This document shows, one piece after another, positions 43,992 to 52,563 of a stretch of DNA of 64,000 nucleotides; the first letter of the stretch is position 1; each line of letters opens with the position of its first letter. The notes beneath the pieces were generated by a model. It worked only from the letters and a program-made list of their open reading frames with translations. It was not told the origin of the DNA and searched no databases. Both the position numbers and the translations under genes were made by a program. This DNA comes from Bacillus badius NBRC 15713 (GTDB lineage: Bacteria > Bacillota > Bacilli > Bacillales > Domibacillaceae), in assembly GCF_001591605.1 (NCBI RefSeq), contig NZ_BCVF01000016.1, forward strand, positions 19,739 through 83,738, read 5' to 3'.

Positions 43992-45260
43992 TTATGAATG
44001 GCAGATTGGAAGCTTAATAGCTGCTTGGCGCTCATTCCAGGTCATCGGCTCCCCGTTTGGTATTTCTACCATATCGATTGCCCCGTCTACCGGACACACG
44101 ATGGAACATAAATTACATCCGACACAATCTTCCTCGCGAACCTTCAAATAAGCAGCCCCGCTCTCCGCTGTCAGCATATCAATGCATTGGTGTGAAGTAT
44201 CCTCGCAGGCAATATGGCATTTGTTGCAATTAATACAAACATCGTTGTTAATACGGGCTACAACCTTATAATTAAGGTCTAAATTTCCCCAATCAGAATA
44301 CGTATGAACGGACTTTCCGATCAGGCCGTCAAGCGCCGCGATTCCCTTCCCGTCAAGATAATTGTTTAATCCGTCAATCATATCTTCAACAATGCTAAAG
44401 CCGTGATGCATAGCCGCTGTACATACTTGAACGCACCCCGCTCCCATCAGCATGAATTCAACAGTATCCTGCCAATTCGATATGCCGCCTATTCCAGAAA
44501 TAGGTACATTCAATTCCGGATGGCGCGCACACTCCGCCACCATGTTTAAAGCAATTGGCTTGACTGCCGGTCCGCAGTAACCGCCATGAGCACCTTTTCC
44601 GGCCACATTCGGAATCGTCTTCCAAGAGTCGATATCTACTCCCGCCAAGCTGTTGATCGTGTTAATCATACTAATCGCATCTGCTCCGCCTTGAACAGCA
44701 GCATACGCTGTGGCGGTGATATCCGTAATATTCGGCGTGAGCTTAACAATCACCGGCACTTCCGCCGCTTCCTTTGCCCAATAGGTTTGCTTCTCTACCA
44801 GCTCCGGCACCTGACCGGAAGCCGCCCCCATTCCTCGTTCTGCCATGCCATGCGGACAGCCAAAGTTTAATTCAAAACCGTCTACCCCGACAGCTTGGAC
44901 TTTCTTTACAATTTCATGCCATTTTTCCTGTTTCGGCTCCACCATCAAGGAAGCAATCACTGCATGATTCGGAAACCTTTTTTTCGTTTCATAAATTTCC
45001 TTTAGGTTCTCTTCAAGCGGGCGGTCTGTAATCAATTCAATGTTATTGAATCCAGCTACCCGCTGGCCGTTAAAATGAGTGCCGGCAAACCGGGAAGATA
45101 CATTCAAAATCGGCTCGCCCAAAGTTTTCCAAACAGCTCCTCCCCAGCCGGCTTCAAAGGCCCGCTGCACTTGATAGCCGGAGTTTGTCGGCGGAGCAGA
45201 AGCCAGCCAAAAAGGATTAGGAGATTGAATTCCCGCAAAGTTCACACGCAAGTCTGCCAT
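43992..45260 (-). CDS. preA: NAD-dependent dihydropyrimidine dehydrogenase subunit PreA
   Basis: The FMN-containing subunit reduces uracil or thymine to the 5,6-dihydro form with electrons from PreT. The 422-residue protein has a dihydroorotate dehydrogenase-like barrel (ELNFGCPHGMAERGMGA, KLTPNITDI, ISGIGGISNWQDTVEF) and a C-terminal pair of [4Fe-4S] sites (CINCNKCHIAC... and CVGCNLCSIVCP). It is the second gene of the operon, 29 bases after preT, with AGGGGGAA before the ATG. In E. coli the PreA/PreT pair acts on the same substrates. Confidence 0.96.
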   Translation of the reverse strand: MADLRVNFAGIQSPNPFWLASAPPTNSGYQVQRAFEAGWGGAVWKTLGEPILNVSSRFAGTHFNGQRVAGFNNIELITDRPLEENLKEIYETKKRFPNHAVIASLMVEPKQEKWHEIVKKVQAVGVDGFELNFGCPHGMAERGMGAASGQVPELVEKQTYWAKEAAEVPVIVKLTPNITDITATAYAAVQGGADAISMINTINSLAGVDIDSWKTIPNVAGKGAHGGYCGPAVKPIALNMVAECARHPELNVPISGIGGISNWQDTVEFMLMGAGCVQVCTAAMHHGFSIVEDMIDGLNNYLDGKGIAALDGLIGKSVHTYSDWGNLDLNYKVVARINNDVCINCNKCHIACEDTSHQCIDMLTAESGAAYLKVREEDCVGCNLCSIVCPVDGAIDMVEIPNGEPMTWNERQAAIKLPICHS

Positions 45261-45289
45261 CTAAATTCCCCCTGTCTTTTTTTATTGGT

Positions 45290-46675
45290 TTATACGCTTT
45301 CCAATGTAACCTTATCAGCAGTGAATTGCTGATGAATGGCATGAGCTGTCAGTTTCCCTTGCTGGGCGGCCGTTACAACCATGGCCTCTCCCTGGCCGTC
45401 TCCGAAAATAACATCGCCAGCCGCGTACACTTTCGGATTGGATGTTTGATGCGTCTTTGTATTGATCTTGACAATTCCATTGTTATGCTCCAGTCCCAAT
45501 TCTTCAATTAGGGATAAGTAGCGCGTCTGTCCAATGGCTTTCACTATGGCATCTGCCTCTATAATGAACTCTGACCCCGCGACAGGAACCGGGCGTCGGC
45601 GGCCGGATGCATCTGGTTCTCCAAGCTCCATGCGAACACATTCCAAGGCCTCCACTTTCCCTGATTTATCTGCAATAATTCTTTTCGGCTGGGTCAGCCA
45701 TCTAAACTCTACTCCGTCTTGCTTGGCAAATTCATATTCAAATTCATACGCAGTCATTTCTTTTTCCGTCCGGCGATAAACCATTTTTACATTCTCGGCC
45801 CCTAAACGGACAGAGCAGGTCGCCGCATCAATGGCTGTATTTCCTGCACCAATAACGACTATCTTCTTGCCGATAAACTGCTGATCCAGAGGAGGAGTTT
45901 TTGTGCCTTCGACAAATTCAATAGCATCAAACACTCCTTCAGCTTCCTCGCCATCAATGCCCAGCATCGGCACCTTTGACATCCCTGCTGCCAAGATAAC
46001 TGCATCAAAGTTCTCGATGAGTTCCCGCACCTGAATATCCTTGCCTACTTTTGTATTGGTTTGAATGTTTACGCCCAGCTTTTCAATCTGCTCTACTTCC
46101 CATAAAGAGATTTCCTGAGGAAGCCGGAATGAAACAATCCCGTAAGTATCTAATCCTCCCGCTTTTTCTTTTGCTTCAAAAATGGTCACCTCATACCCAA
46201 GTCGAGCCAGTTCACGGGCTGCTGATAACCCGGCTGGACCGCCTCCGATGACGGCTACACGCTTTCCATTTTTTTCGCCAGCCTTAAACAGCTGCTCGTT
46301 GTTGTGAATAGCCCAATTCGTCGCATGACGCTGCAAGTTCCCGATCATAATAGGCAAGGAAGCATGATTCAATACGCAAGCGCCTTCGCATAATTCTTCT
46401 GTCGGACACACGCGGGCACAGCTTGCCCCTACTGGATTGGCCTCCATAATGACACGGGCTGAGCCTTTTAAATTTCCGGAAGCGATTTTTTTTATAAAAG
46501 ACGGTATATTAATGCCGGTAGGACAAGCTTTAATACAAGGCGCATCATAGCAGTAAAGACAGCGATTAGACTCTTCAACAGCTTCCTTTGGCGTTAAATC
46601 AGGCTCAATTTCCTGAAAATTCATCCGTAAGTTGTCCAACGAAATGGTTTTGTTCTTTACTCGGTTTAAATGCAT
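45290..46675 (-). CDS. preT: NAD-dependent dihydropyrimidine dehydrogenase subunit PreT
   Basis: A glutamate synthase small-subunit-like flavoprotein of 461 residues. An N-terminal cysteine region for [4Fe-4S] clusters (RCLYCYDAPCIKACPTG; ASCARVCPTEELCEGAC) is followed by an FAD Rossmann fold (VAVIGGGPAGLSAARELA), a second NAD(P) site (VVIGAGNTAIDAATCS) and the C-terminal AAGDV. It takes electrons from NADH for PreA. The frame runs to 46828, but GAGGGGG eight bases before the ATG at 46675 fixes the start. It is the first gene of the pyrimidine operon, with a strong SigA promoter about 200 bases upstream. Confidence 0.94.
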   Translation of the reverse strand: MHLNRVKNKTISLDNLRMNFQEIEPDLTPKEAVEESNRCLYCYDAPCIKACPTGINIPSFIKKIASGNLKGSARVIMEANPVGASCARVCPTEELCEGACVLNHASLPIMIGNLQRHATNWAIHNNEQLFKAGEKNGKRVAVIGGGPAGLSAARELARLGYEVTIFEAKEKAGGLDTYGIVSFRLPQEISLWEVEQIEKLGVNIQTNTKVGKDIQVRELIENFDAVILAAGMSKVPMLGIDGEEAEGVFDAIEFVEGTKTPPLDQQFIGKKIVVIGAGNTAIDAATCSVRLGAENVKMVYRRTEKEMTAYEFEYEFAKQDGVEFRWLTQPKRIIADKSGKVEALECVRMELGEPDASGRRRPVPVAGSEFIIEADAIVKAIGQTRYLSLIEELGLEHNNGIVKINTKTHQTSNPKVYAAGDVIFGDGQGEAMVVTAAQQGKLTAHAIHQQFTADKVTLESV

Positions 46676-46861
46676 GCCGATTACCCCCTCATTTAGTTCC
46701 AAGCGTCCTATGATATCCGACATTTTTATCTTTCTTATCCATGTCATATATCCCGCTTGCTCAAGATAAAATAATGACAACTGCTGCTTCGCCCCGTATC
46801 CCCATCCCCTCGATTGCAAGATTGCCATACAGCATAAAAAACGAACAAAATATTCTTACTA

Positions 46862-46879
46862 TTCCAAATATTGTTGGAA
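46862..46879. promoter_or_regulatory. Palindrome at the preT transcription start, candidate operator
   Basis: TTCCAA (46862-46867), six bases, TTGGAA (46874-46879). It spans the predicted start point of the preT promoter, a position suited to a repressor. Confidence 0.55.
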
Positions 46880-46882
46880 ATA

Positions 46883-46911
46883 ATAGTATGATATCAAAAC
46901 ACTTTTGTCAA
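46883..46911 (-). promoter_or_regulatory. SigA promoter of the preT-preA-hydA operon
   Basis: The minus strand reads TTGACA (46911-46906), exactly 17 bases, TACTAT (46888-46883). The start would be near 46876, giving a leader of about 200 bases. Confidence 0.85.
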
Positions 46912-46918
46912 CACATTA

Positions 46919-46950
46919 GATTGCATTTTCATTTTAAATATAATGCAATC
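46919..46950. promoter_or_regulatory. Inverted repeat upstream of the preT -35
   Basis: GATTGCATT (46919-46927) and AATGCAATC (46942-46950), perfect 9-bp arms with a 14-base spacer. It lies just upstream of the -35, a typical activator position. The gap 46676-47090 holds no gene besides these sites. Confidence 0.5.
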
Positions 46951-47090
46951 AATATCTTTATATGACTATTACATTCAACTAATTTCCTGTCTTTTTTATT
47001 CAGCTTAATTTATTTGCCATATGAAAATAGTGTAAAATAGAAATATCTCTAGATTGTCCGGCACACTATGGAAGGAAGGCGGGAAAGTTT

Positions 47091-47633
47091 TTGAACAGAA
47101 AAGATTTAGAAGCCCTGCTAAAAAAAACGGAGGAAAAAATAAAAGAACAGCAGATGCTTCTCAAGGACTTATCTAAACGCTTAGAAGCGTTAGAAGAACA
47201 AGAAAAAGAACGAAAAAATTATATTTCCTCTAAAGAAATCATCGACTTGGTTTTCAAGAAAATTGGAAAAACACTTAATATGTCCACAATTAAAAGATGG
47301 GCTGATGAAGGGTACCTTGGAGAAGTGATTGATGAAAAAGAAAAATTTTGGGCTCTGCGCTCTAAACAAGGCAAAAAGCGATTTCTTTATCCAAAAGTCG
47401 ACACGTTTCATTTTTTATATGAAAAAGGATATTTGCTTCCTGAATTTGATGTACTTGACCGTGTACTTGTAAAGCTCCCTTCTGACGAAGCTGTTATTGG
47501 CATTGTTATTGATGCCTATCTACACAAGGGCCAGTTTTTCTATACGATTCAAAGGGAAGGATCTTTTGAACGGTTGAACGATGTGAAGGAGAGCAATCTA
47601 GCAAACGCGGCAGAGGAGCTGATGAATCAATGA
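47091..47633 (+). CDS. Unknown protein: coiled coil, MerR-like helix-turn-helix, C-terminal small beta domain
   Basis: A 180-residue protein that I do not recognise. The first 40 residues form a charged coiled coil (LEALLKKTEEKIKEQQMLL). Residues about 44-75 (YISSKEIIDLVFKKIGKTLN, then MSTIKRWADEGYLGE) look like a MerR/excisionase-type helix-turn-helix with the 'W-x-x-x-G-x-L' turn. The C-terminal 60 residues (YLLPEFDVLDRVLVKLP, AVIGIVIDAYLHKGQFFYTI) suggest a small beta-barrel. The start is a TTG. Its stop overlaps the next gene by four bases, so the pair is co-translated. Possibly a mobile-element or plasmid-type DNA-binding pair. Confidence 0.75.
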   Translation: MNRKDLEALLKKTEEKIKEQQMLLKDLSKRLEALEEQEKERKNYISSKEIIDLVFKKIGKTLNMSTIKRWADEGYLGEVIDEKEKFWALRSKQGKKRFLYPKVDTFHFLYEKGYLLPEFDVLDRVLVKLPSDEAVIGIVIDAYLHKGQFFYTIQREGSFERLNDVKESNLANAAEELMNQ

Positions 47634-48019
47634 AAGCGAAGATAAAGCTAACAAACACTGTGCCAAATCAAGAAATCGCCCGAAAAATTAAACGGGCCAA
47701 CCAAGCTATCAATAATGTTCTCGATATTTCCTTTGCAAAAGATTTGTCTGCGATCTTTTTTGAAGGCGAGATCATCGTCATCCCGGAAAAAGCTTGGTTT
47801 TCTGATAGCGTGATCCTCGAAGGACAGGCAAAAGAAACGGATAACGGCTATGAAATCCGGCCAAAAGATAAAGGAAAGACTATTAATCTTCATCTGGATG
47901 CTGAGTTAGTTGCTGAATTAAATGAAATCCGACAGCATGTCATGAGCAAAACTCAGCATGAGATTATCCTTGATTTATTTAAAAAAGGACTAGAGCAGTA
48001 CAACAAAGAAAAACTTTAA
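47630..48019 (+). CDS. Unknown protein with C-terminal ribbon-helix-helix-like segment
   Basis: A 129-residue protein coupled to the gene before it (ATGA overlap). The N-terminal two thirds is an alpha/beta region without known motifs (LDISFAKDLSAIFFEGEIIV). The C-terminal 45 residues fit the ribbon-helix-helix pattern: a strand KTINLHL, a first helix DAELVAELNEIRQHV, a turn at MSKT and a second helix QHEIILDLFKKGLEQY. Such domains bind DNA as dimers in antitoxins and partition proteins. Function is not assignable. It stands between the pyrimidine operon and a TetR/ABC cassette. A weak hairpin follows. Confidence 0.72.
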   Translation: MKAKIKLTNTVPNQEIARKIKRANQAINNVLDISFAKDLSAIFFEGEIIVIPEKAWFSDSVILEGQAKETDNGYEIRPKDKGKTINLHLDAELVAELNEIRQHVMSKTQHEIILDLFKKGLEQYNKEKL

Positions 48020-48056
48020 CAAAAATCTCTCATTGTTGGCTGCTCATCAGCCTCTA

Positions 48057-48083
48057 GGGCTGCTTCTGCCTTTACAGCAGCCC
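48057..48083. terminator. Hairpin after the two-gene unit, weak terminator
   Basis: GGGCTGCT (48057-48064) pairs with AGCAGCCC (48076-48083). Only TCTCTAAT follows on the plus strand, so termination efficiency is doubtful. Confidence 0.4.
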
Positions 48084-48153
48084 TCTCTAATATATGGTGG
48101 CTTTAAAAATAAAGTTTTGTAGAAAAGTGGCGATAATTCGCCCTTTTCAACTA

Positions 48154-48912
48154 TTATATGCCTAATTCTATCATTTTCCTTGTAACCTTTTCGATTCTGG
48201 TATCCATATTGGTCCCGTCATATTTGGAAAGTTTCAGCTCGCTTACGATTTTTCCATCACGCATAAACATAACACGTTCTGTCCGTGCAGCAACTTTTGC
48301 GTCGTGAGTTACAAGCAGAACAGTTGTGCCTTCCTCGTTGATTTCAGAAAATATATTCATAATCTCCTGTGCAGATTTCGAATTGAGAGCTCCGGTAGGC
48401 TCATCTCCAAAAATTATTTTCGGGTTGTTTATAAGGGCTCTGCATATCCCCGCCCGCTGTAGTTGACCTCCTGATACCTGTGTAATATCGTGTTCTTCAA
48501 GCTCTCCAATGCCGACTCTTTTCATAAGCGCTCTTGCCTTATCAGAAATGCTTGCGACGTTTTTTCTGTTGTCACGCATCATAGGAAGAATGATATTGTC
48601 GATAATGTTTAAATTTTTCAGCATAATAGGTTGCTGAAAAACAAACCCCATTTTTGTTCTGCGTATATCTGAAAGCTCATTTTCTCCCATGGCGGATAAA
48701 TCCCTGTCTCCAAATACGACCTTTCCGCTATTAACCTCATCCATTCCACTTAGTGCAAACATCAGTGTCGATTTTCCTGACCCCGATGCACCCATTATCG
48801 CAACGAATTCGCCTTCGTTTATTTCAATAGAAAGCTCATCGAGAACATTTCGCTGTTCCTCTCTCTCTCCGAAAGATTTTGTTATACGGTCACCGATAAT
48901 AATCTTCTTCAT
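48154..48912 (-). CDS. ABC transporter ATP-binding protein (MacB/LolD/BceA type)
   Basis: A 252-residue ATPase with Walker A GASGSGKST, Q-loop FVFQQPIML, signature VSGGQLQRAG, Walker B IIFGDEPTGALN and H-loop VTHDAKVA, typical of ATPases that serve FtsX-type permeases. It lies four bases after the permease gene and shares its operon. Export of a peptide, lipid or antibiotic, or mechanotransmission, is the usual role of such pairs. A TetR-family regulator is encoded just upstream. Confidence 0.93.
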   Translation of the reverse strand: MKKIIIGDRITKSFGEREEQRNVLDELSIEINEGEFVAIMGASGSGKSTLMFALSGMDEVNSGKVVFGDRDLSAMGENELSDIRRTKMGFVFQQPIMLKNLNIIDNIILPMMRDNRKNVASISDKARALMKRVGIGELEEHDITQVSGGQLQRAGICRALINNPKIIFGDEPTGALNSKSAQEIMNIFSEINEEGTTVLLVTHDAKVAARTERVMFMRDGKIVSELKLSKYDGTNMDTRIEKVTRKMIELGI

Positions 48913-48916
48913 TTGC

Positions 48917-51235
48917 TTACCCCTTTATATTTTCTGAAATTTTGATTTGTCCTGCTCCCGATGTGCCGCCTACTGTTGCGATTAGTACCGCACATACCAT
49001 CATCAGCGGACAAAGTAAATATGCCGAAAGTGGATTAACCGTAAACTTAAACGAATCCGCTCCAAACGAGGAGATGATCGCCCCCGCAAGTAATTCTCCG
49101 AGAGTATTTGCCAGAAGCGTGCCTAGAACAATTCCGATAATTAAAACGAATACTGATCGTGACATATACTGTATCCTGATATCTGATTTCGTAAAACCTA
49201 GGGCTTTCATTGCAGCAATGGAGGTTCTGTCCTTTGCAATAAGCAGTTTCATAAATAACAGTGTAATTAATACTGTTATAATGAGCGACACGGCAACGGC
49301 TGCGTAGGATGCCGTTTCGACAGAACGTATGGTTGAGCCAAATGTCTGTGTCACAAATTCATCAACATTGGAAATTTTCGCATAACCAAATTTACTTAAG
49401 TATTCAGAAATTTTATTATCGACCATAGATGTATCCGAAAGTTCAGCAATGATAATACTCCACATAATATCTGCCGAATTATCGGTGAATACAGCCTTTG
49501 CAGTTTTACCGCCATTGGTAATATCAGAATAGATCCCGCTTACCGAAAAGTCTTTCTCCTCTCCTTCAATCACTAATGTAATGCGATCGCCTATCTTTTT
49601 ATTCAATTCATCGGCGTTTATAGATGAGAGGGCAATTTCGTTTTCTTGAACGGGGGCTTTTCCCCCAGAATATGCTATAGGAAACGCAGAATGGTCGCCC
49701 AGTTCAACTTTTAGATTTTCCTCCGTTCCGTCTTCCATTTTTGCCTTGAATATTTTGGTTGTCAGAGCAGCATAATTGGAAATCGCACGGTCATTACTTA
49801 TTTCCTTTAAAATTTCGTCAGTTTTTTCAGAGATATTTGAAGTCTGCTGTATGTCAATACGCATATCGTAATCACCGATACCCATATATTGTGTAAAGCT
49901 TTTTGAGGATATCGTGTTATACAAATTCTGTGGAACAATGATGATAAATGATGAAACGACCAATACAGCAAGCATTGTGGCGTAAAGCTTCTTTCTTGTG
50001 AGAACATCTTTGATACCAAGAAAAATATTCGTGTTAAATAACCAATTCCTATTCAAACAAAAACGCTTTGCACCTGAACTCTTTTCTTGTGAAGTACCAA
50101 AGCGAATGGCTTCCACAACGGATATTTTCCGAAAATGCTTTAACACGCCATTAACATAGAGAAGAATAGAGAATAATACCAGCAGTATGCCTATAATTCC
50201 GAAAAGAATTGCAAAGGAAGAATTTTCGGCTTCCCCCATATAAAGGCGGATATTCTCAAGCAGTATGCCTTTGAACAGAATCGAAAGCCCAAAACCGAGT
50301 ATGCTCCCCACCGTAGCAATCGCTACATATTTTACGAGATAAATCCTTTTTATATCGGAAATGCGCAGCCCTATTGCTTTCATCACACCAATTTCATGAT
50401 AGTCATCTTCCATTTTCGAAAGGAGTGTAAAGCGAATGCAGATAAATGTGATGGCAACAACAAGTGCGCTTACAAAAAGTATAACTGCGATCATCATTCC
50501 ATCTGAAAGTGCATTCATCATTTTGAAAAGCGTATATGTAACTGTTGGACCGTTCGCTTCTAGCTCTGCGGCAGCATAAGCAGTTTCAAATTCTCCAAGC
50601 GCAGACAAGTCTTTTAATCTGAACTCAATCAAATGTTCTATACTGCCTAGATTTTTCATTTTTTCGTAATCATTTTCACTGACAAGAAATCTCTTGGAAG
50701 CGGAGAGTGTAGAATTCATTTGCGAATCGCGAAGAAATCCCGCAACGACGAATTCCTGACCGCTTATTACCGCCTTGTCACCGACCTTTGTGATGTTGTC
50801 CCTCATATAGCTTATTGGAACATAAAGCTCCCCTTCAGATACATTGATGATATTTCCATCAAGATCAAGAAGGTAATCGAATTGTTCGCTCTGTGTGCTA
50901 AAACCGTTATCCTGAACACTATCCACTAATGAATTTTCGCCAAGTATAATTTCTGAGCCGTCTATGTTGAGGAATTCAATTACCTGAAATTTATCGACAT
51001 TGCTATTCTTCTCTGCAAAAGATGTAAGCCGGGCATGATCAATCTCCCCCGAATGCATCTGTAGAAAATGGGGAGTTTTAGATTTTGTCATCAGAGTATC
51101 TAGTGCACCTGAAAGATTAATGGTCAGGATCGCCGCCAGCGAGACAAGCATAGCTGCGGCAGCGACAAATATCATAGTTACCAACGTAATCATTTTATTC
51201 TTTAAAATATCATTGCCTATTATTCTGAAATACAT
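48917..51235 (-). CDS. FtsX-like ABC transporter permease with two FtsX domains
   Basis: A 772-residue membrane protein. An N-terminal helix is followed by a large extracellular domain, three helices in the first FtsX core (VILFVSALVVAITFICI, IGVMKAIGLRISDIKRIY), a second extracellular domain and a final FtsX core (AMKALGFTKSDIRIQYMSRS). The duplicated layout fits MacB/YknZ-like or lantibiotic-efflux permeases. Its ATPase follows directly. Leu/Ser/Ile-rich, clostridial-looking sequence and position between otherwise related metabolic genes suggest acquisition of the TetR-permease-ATPase set as a unit. The substrate is unknown. Confidence 0.9.
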   Translation of the reverse strand: MYFRIIGNDILKNKMITLVTMIFVAAAAMLVSLAAILTINLSGALDTLMTKSKTPHFLQMHSGEIDHARLTSFAEKNSNVDKFQVIEFLNIDGSEIILGENSLVDSVQDNGFSTQSEQFDYLLDLDGNIINVSEGELYVPISYMRDNITKVGDKAVISGQEFVVAGFLRDSQMNSTLSASKRFLVSENDYEKMKNLGSIEHLIEFRLKDLSALGEFETAYAAAELEANGPTVTYTLFKMMNALSDGMMIAVILFVSALVVAITFICIRFTLLSKMEDDYHEIGVMKAIGLRISDIKRIYLVKYVAIATVGSILGFGLSILFKGILLENIRLYMGEAENSSFAILFGIIGILLVLFSILLYVNGVLKHFRKISVVEAIRFGTSQEKSSGAKRFCLNRNWLFNTNIFLGIKDVLTRKKLYATMLAVLVVSSFIIIVPQNLYNTISSKSFTQYMGIGDYDMRIDIQQTSNISEKTDEILKEISNDRAISNYAALTTKIFKAKMEDGTEENLKVELGDHSAFPIAYSGGKAPVQENEIALSSINADELNKKIGDRITLVIEGEEKDFSVSGIYSDITNGGKTAKAVFTDNSADIMWSIIIAELSDTSMVDNKISEYLSKFGYAKISNVDEFVTQTFGSTIRSVETASYAAVAVSLIITVLITLLFMKLLIAKDRTSIAAMKALGFTKSDIRIQYMSRSVFVLIIGIVLGTLLANTLGELLAGAIISSFGADSFKFTVNPLSAYLLCPLMMVCAVLIATVGGTSGAGQIKISENIKG

Positions 51236-51395
51236 AATTCACCTCTGTTTTCAAATTTGCCGATTTTACATGATGAAGAAGTGCTGAAATCACACCTTCC
51301 AGCATTACCTCGATAATAATGAGAAATAATCCTCTTTTGCCTGTGCAAAAACATCCCCCATTCATTACTCCGACTATCAAAGAAATTTTTCCGAG

Positions 51396-52022
51396 CTATT
51401 CATTGCTCATAAACATTTGTATAACGGACATAAGGCTCCCTTTTTCAACATCCAGTAGTCTTTCTACATTAAAAATAAACGCCTGAATGCGGGTAACACG
51501 ATCCTCTTCTGTCATCTCAACCATATCATTATCAAAAATAGTATTTGCATATGTCACAACCATTTCCATGCATTCATACGGGTATGGTGTGCTGAATACG
51601 CCTTGTTCAATGCCCTCACAGATGATTTCCGCCAAAATAGGTGTAAGGCCGTTAATAATGATTTTCTGTATTTTCTGATGCATAAGCGCATTTTGAGGTC
51701 TATGAAGGTGTTCCATCATTTCCCCGCTACTTCCGCTGCTTAGATTCATTGACATGACAACACGGATAATACGATCGACTAAGGGGATCGTTTTGTCTGC
51801 AGCAACCTCTCGTGCGGCACCTAAAAGCCGGTCACTATAACGCTCAATCAGCGCATCCATAATATCCTCTTTTGATTTGAAATGATGATACAATGTGCCT
51901 CTCGCAATTCCTACCTTTTCGAGAATATCGTTTGTACTCGTACCGTCAAATCCCTTCTTCCCGAAAAGCTCGTCTGCCACATCAAGAATTTCATTTTTGC
52001 GTACTTCTGCTTCTTTTCTCAT
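51396..52022 (-). CDS. TetR/AcrR-family transcriptional regulator
   Basis: A 208-residue regulator. The N-terminal TetR helix-turn-helix is at 8-55 (ILDVADELFGKKGFDGTSTND, IARGTLYHHFKSKEDIMDAL), with a helical ligand domain after it. It lies 160 bases upstream of the FtsX permease on the same strand and almost certainly controls that transporter. AAAGGAGGAG precedes the ATG, and a dyad in the leader could be its operator. Confidence 0.93.
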   Translation of the reverse strand: MRKEAEVRKNEILDVADELFGKKGFDGTSTNDILEKVGIARGTLYHHFKSKEDIMDALIERYSDRLLGAAREVAADKTIPLVDRIIRVVMSMNLSSGSSGEMMEHLHRPQNALMHQKIQKIIINGLTPILAEIICEGIEQGVFSTPYPYECMEMVVTYANTIFDNDMVEMTEEDRVTRIQAFIFNVERLLDVEKGSLMSVIQMFMSNE

Positions 52023-52039
52023 TTTCTCCTCCTTTATAG

Positions 52040-52056
52040 ACCGATTGCCTGTCGGT
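52040..52056. promoter_or_regulatory. Candidate TetR-family operator in the tetR leader
   Basis: ACCGA (52040-52044), seven bases, TCGGT (52052-52056), just upstream of the tetR ribosome site. The spacing and ACCGA/TCGGT arms resemble other TetR-family operators, so autoregulation is likely. Confidence 0.55.
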
Positions 52057-52302
52057 AAAATTGTAACATGCTCTATAAATCTGTCAAGTTTATTTTCTGG
52101 GATTAATTTATACTCATATTTAATAAAAAGAATGCTGCAGGACGGGATTTAGTAACGACGAATTCAAACTCCAGCTTCGCACAGCAAAATTGGTTTACTC
52201 TTTTTTGGAATGTCCAATAACTCTCCTTATAATTAATGCTCGGTCACTATTGCGGCACCTAAATTTCTGAACATAGCCTAATGTTTTGCGCGAAATGTTG
52301 GG

Positions 52303-52355
52303 GAGACGCCTAATAGAATGATTCATATTTATCCAATAGCCCTACTAGGCGTCTC
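52303..52355. repeat. Perfect 10-bp inverted repeat in a gene-free stretch
   Basis: GAGACGCCTA (52303-52312) and TAGGCGTCTC (52346-52355) with 33 bases between. The 52023-52563 interval otherwise has only the TetR dyad and AT-rich DNA. This could be a remnant of a small mobile element at the cassette border, or a regulatory hairpin. Confidence 0.45.
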
Positions 52356-52563
52356 ATTCCTCAAGCGGCTCTCAGGAAATGATCAAACTTTATTCCAGGC
52401 CAACATAGGTGGATTTCCTCTCTATCGCTTCTCCCCTCCTCCTCTTCATAAAATAATTTTAAAAGAAGGATTATTGTCTATCCCATAGAATCTTAAATCA
52501 ATAGATATATATTTATTGATTGATAACTTTTTTCGCAAAAATATCTTAATCGGGGTGAGCAAT

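Noticed and set aside
52303..52355. Complete insertion sequence at the TetR cassette border
   Set aside because: There is no transposase frame between or near the inverted repeats; at most a remnant.
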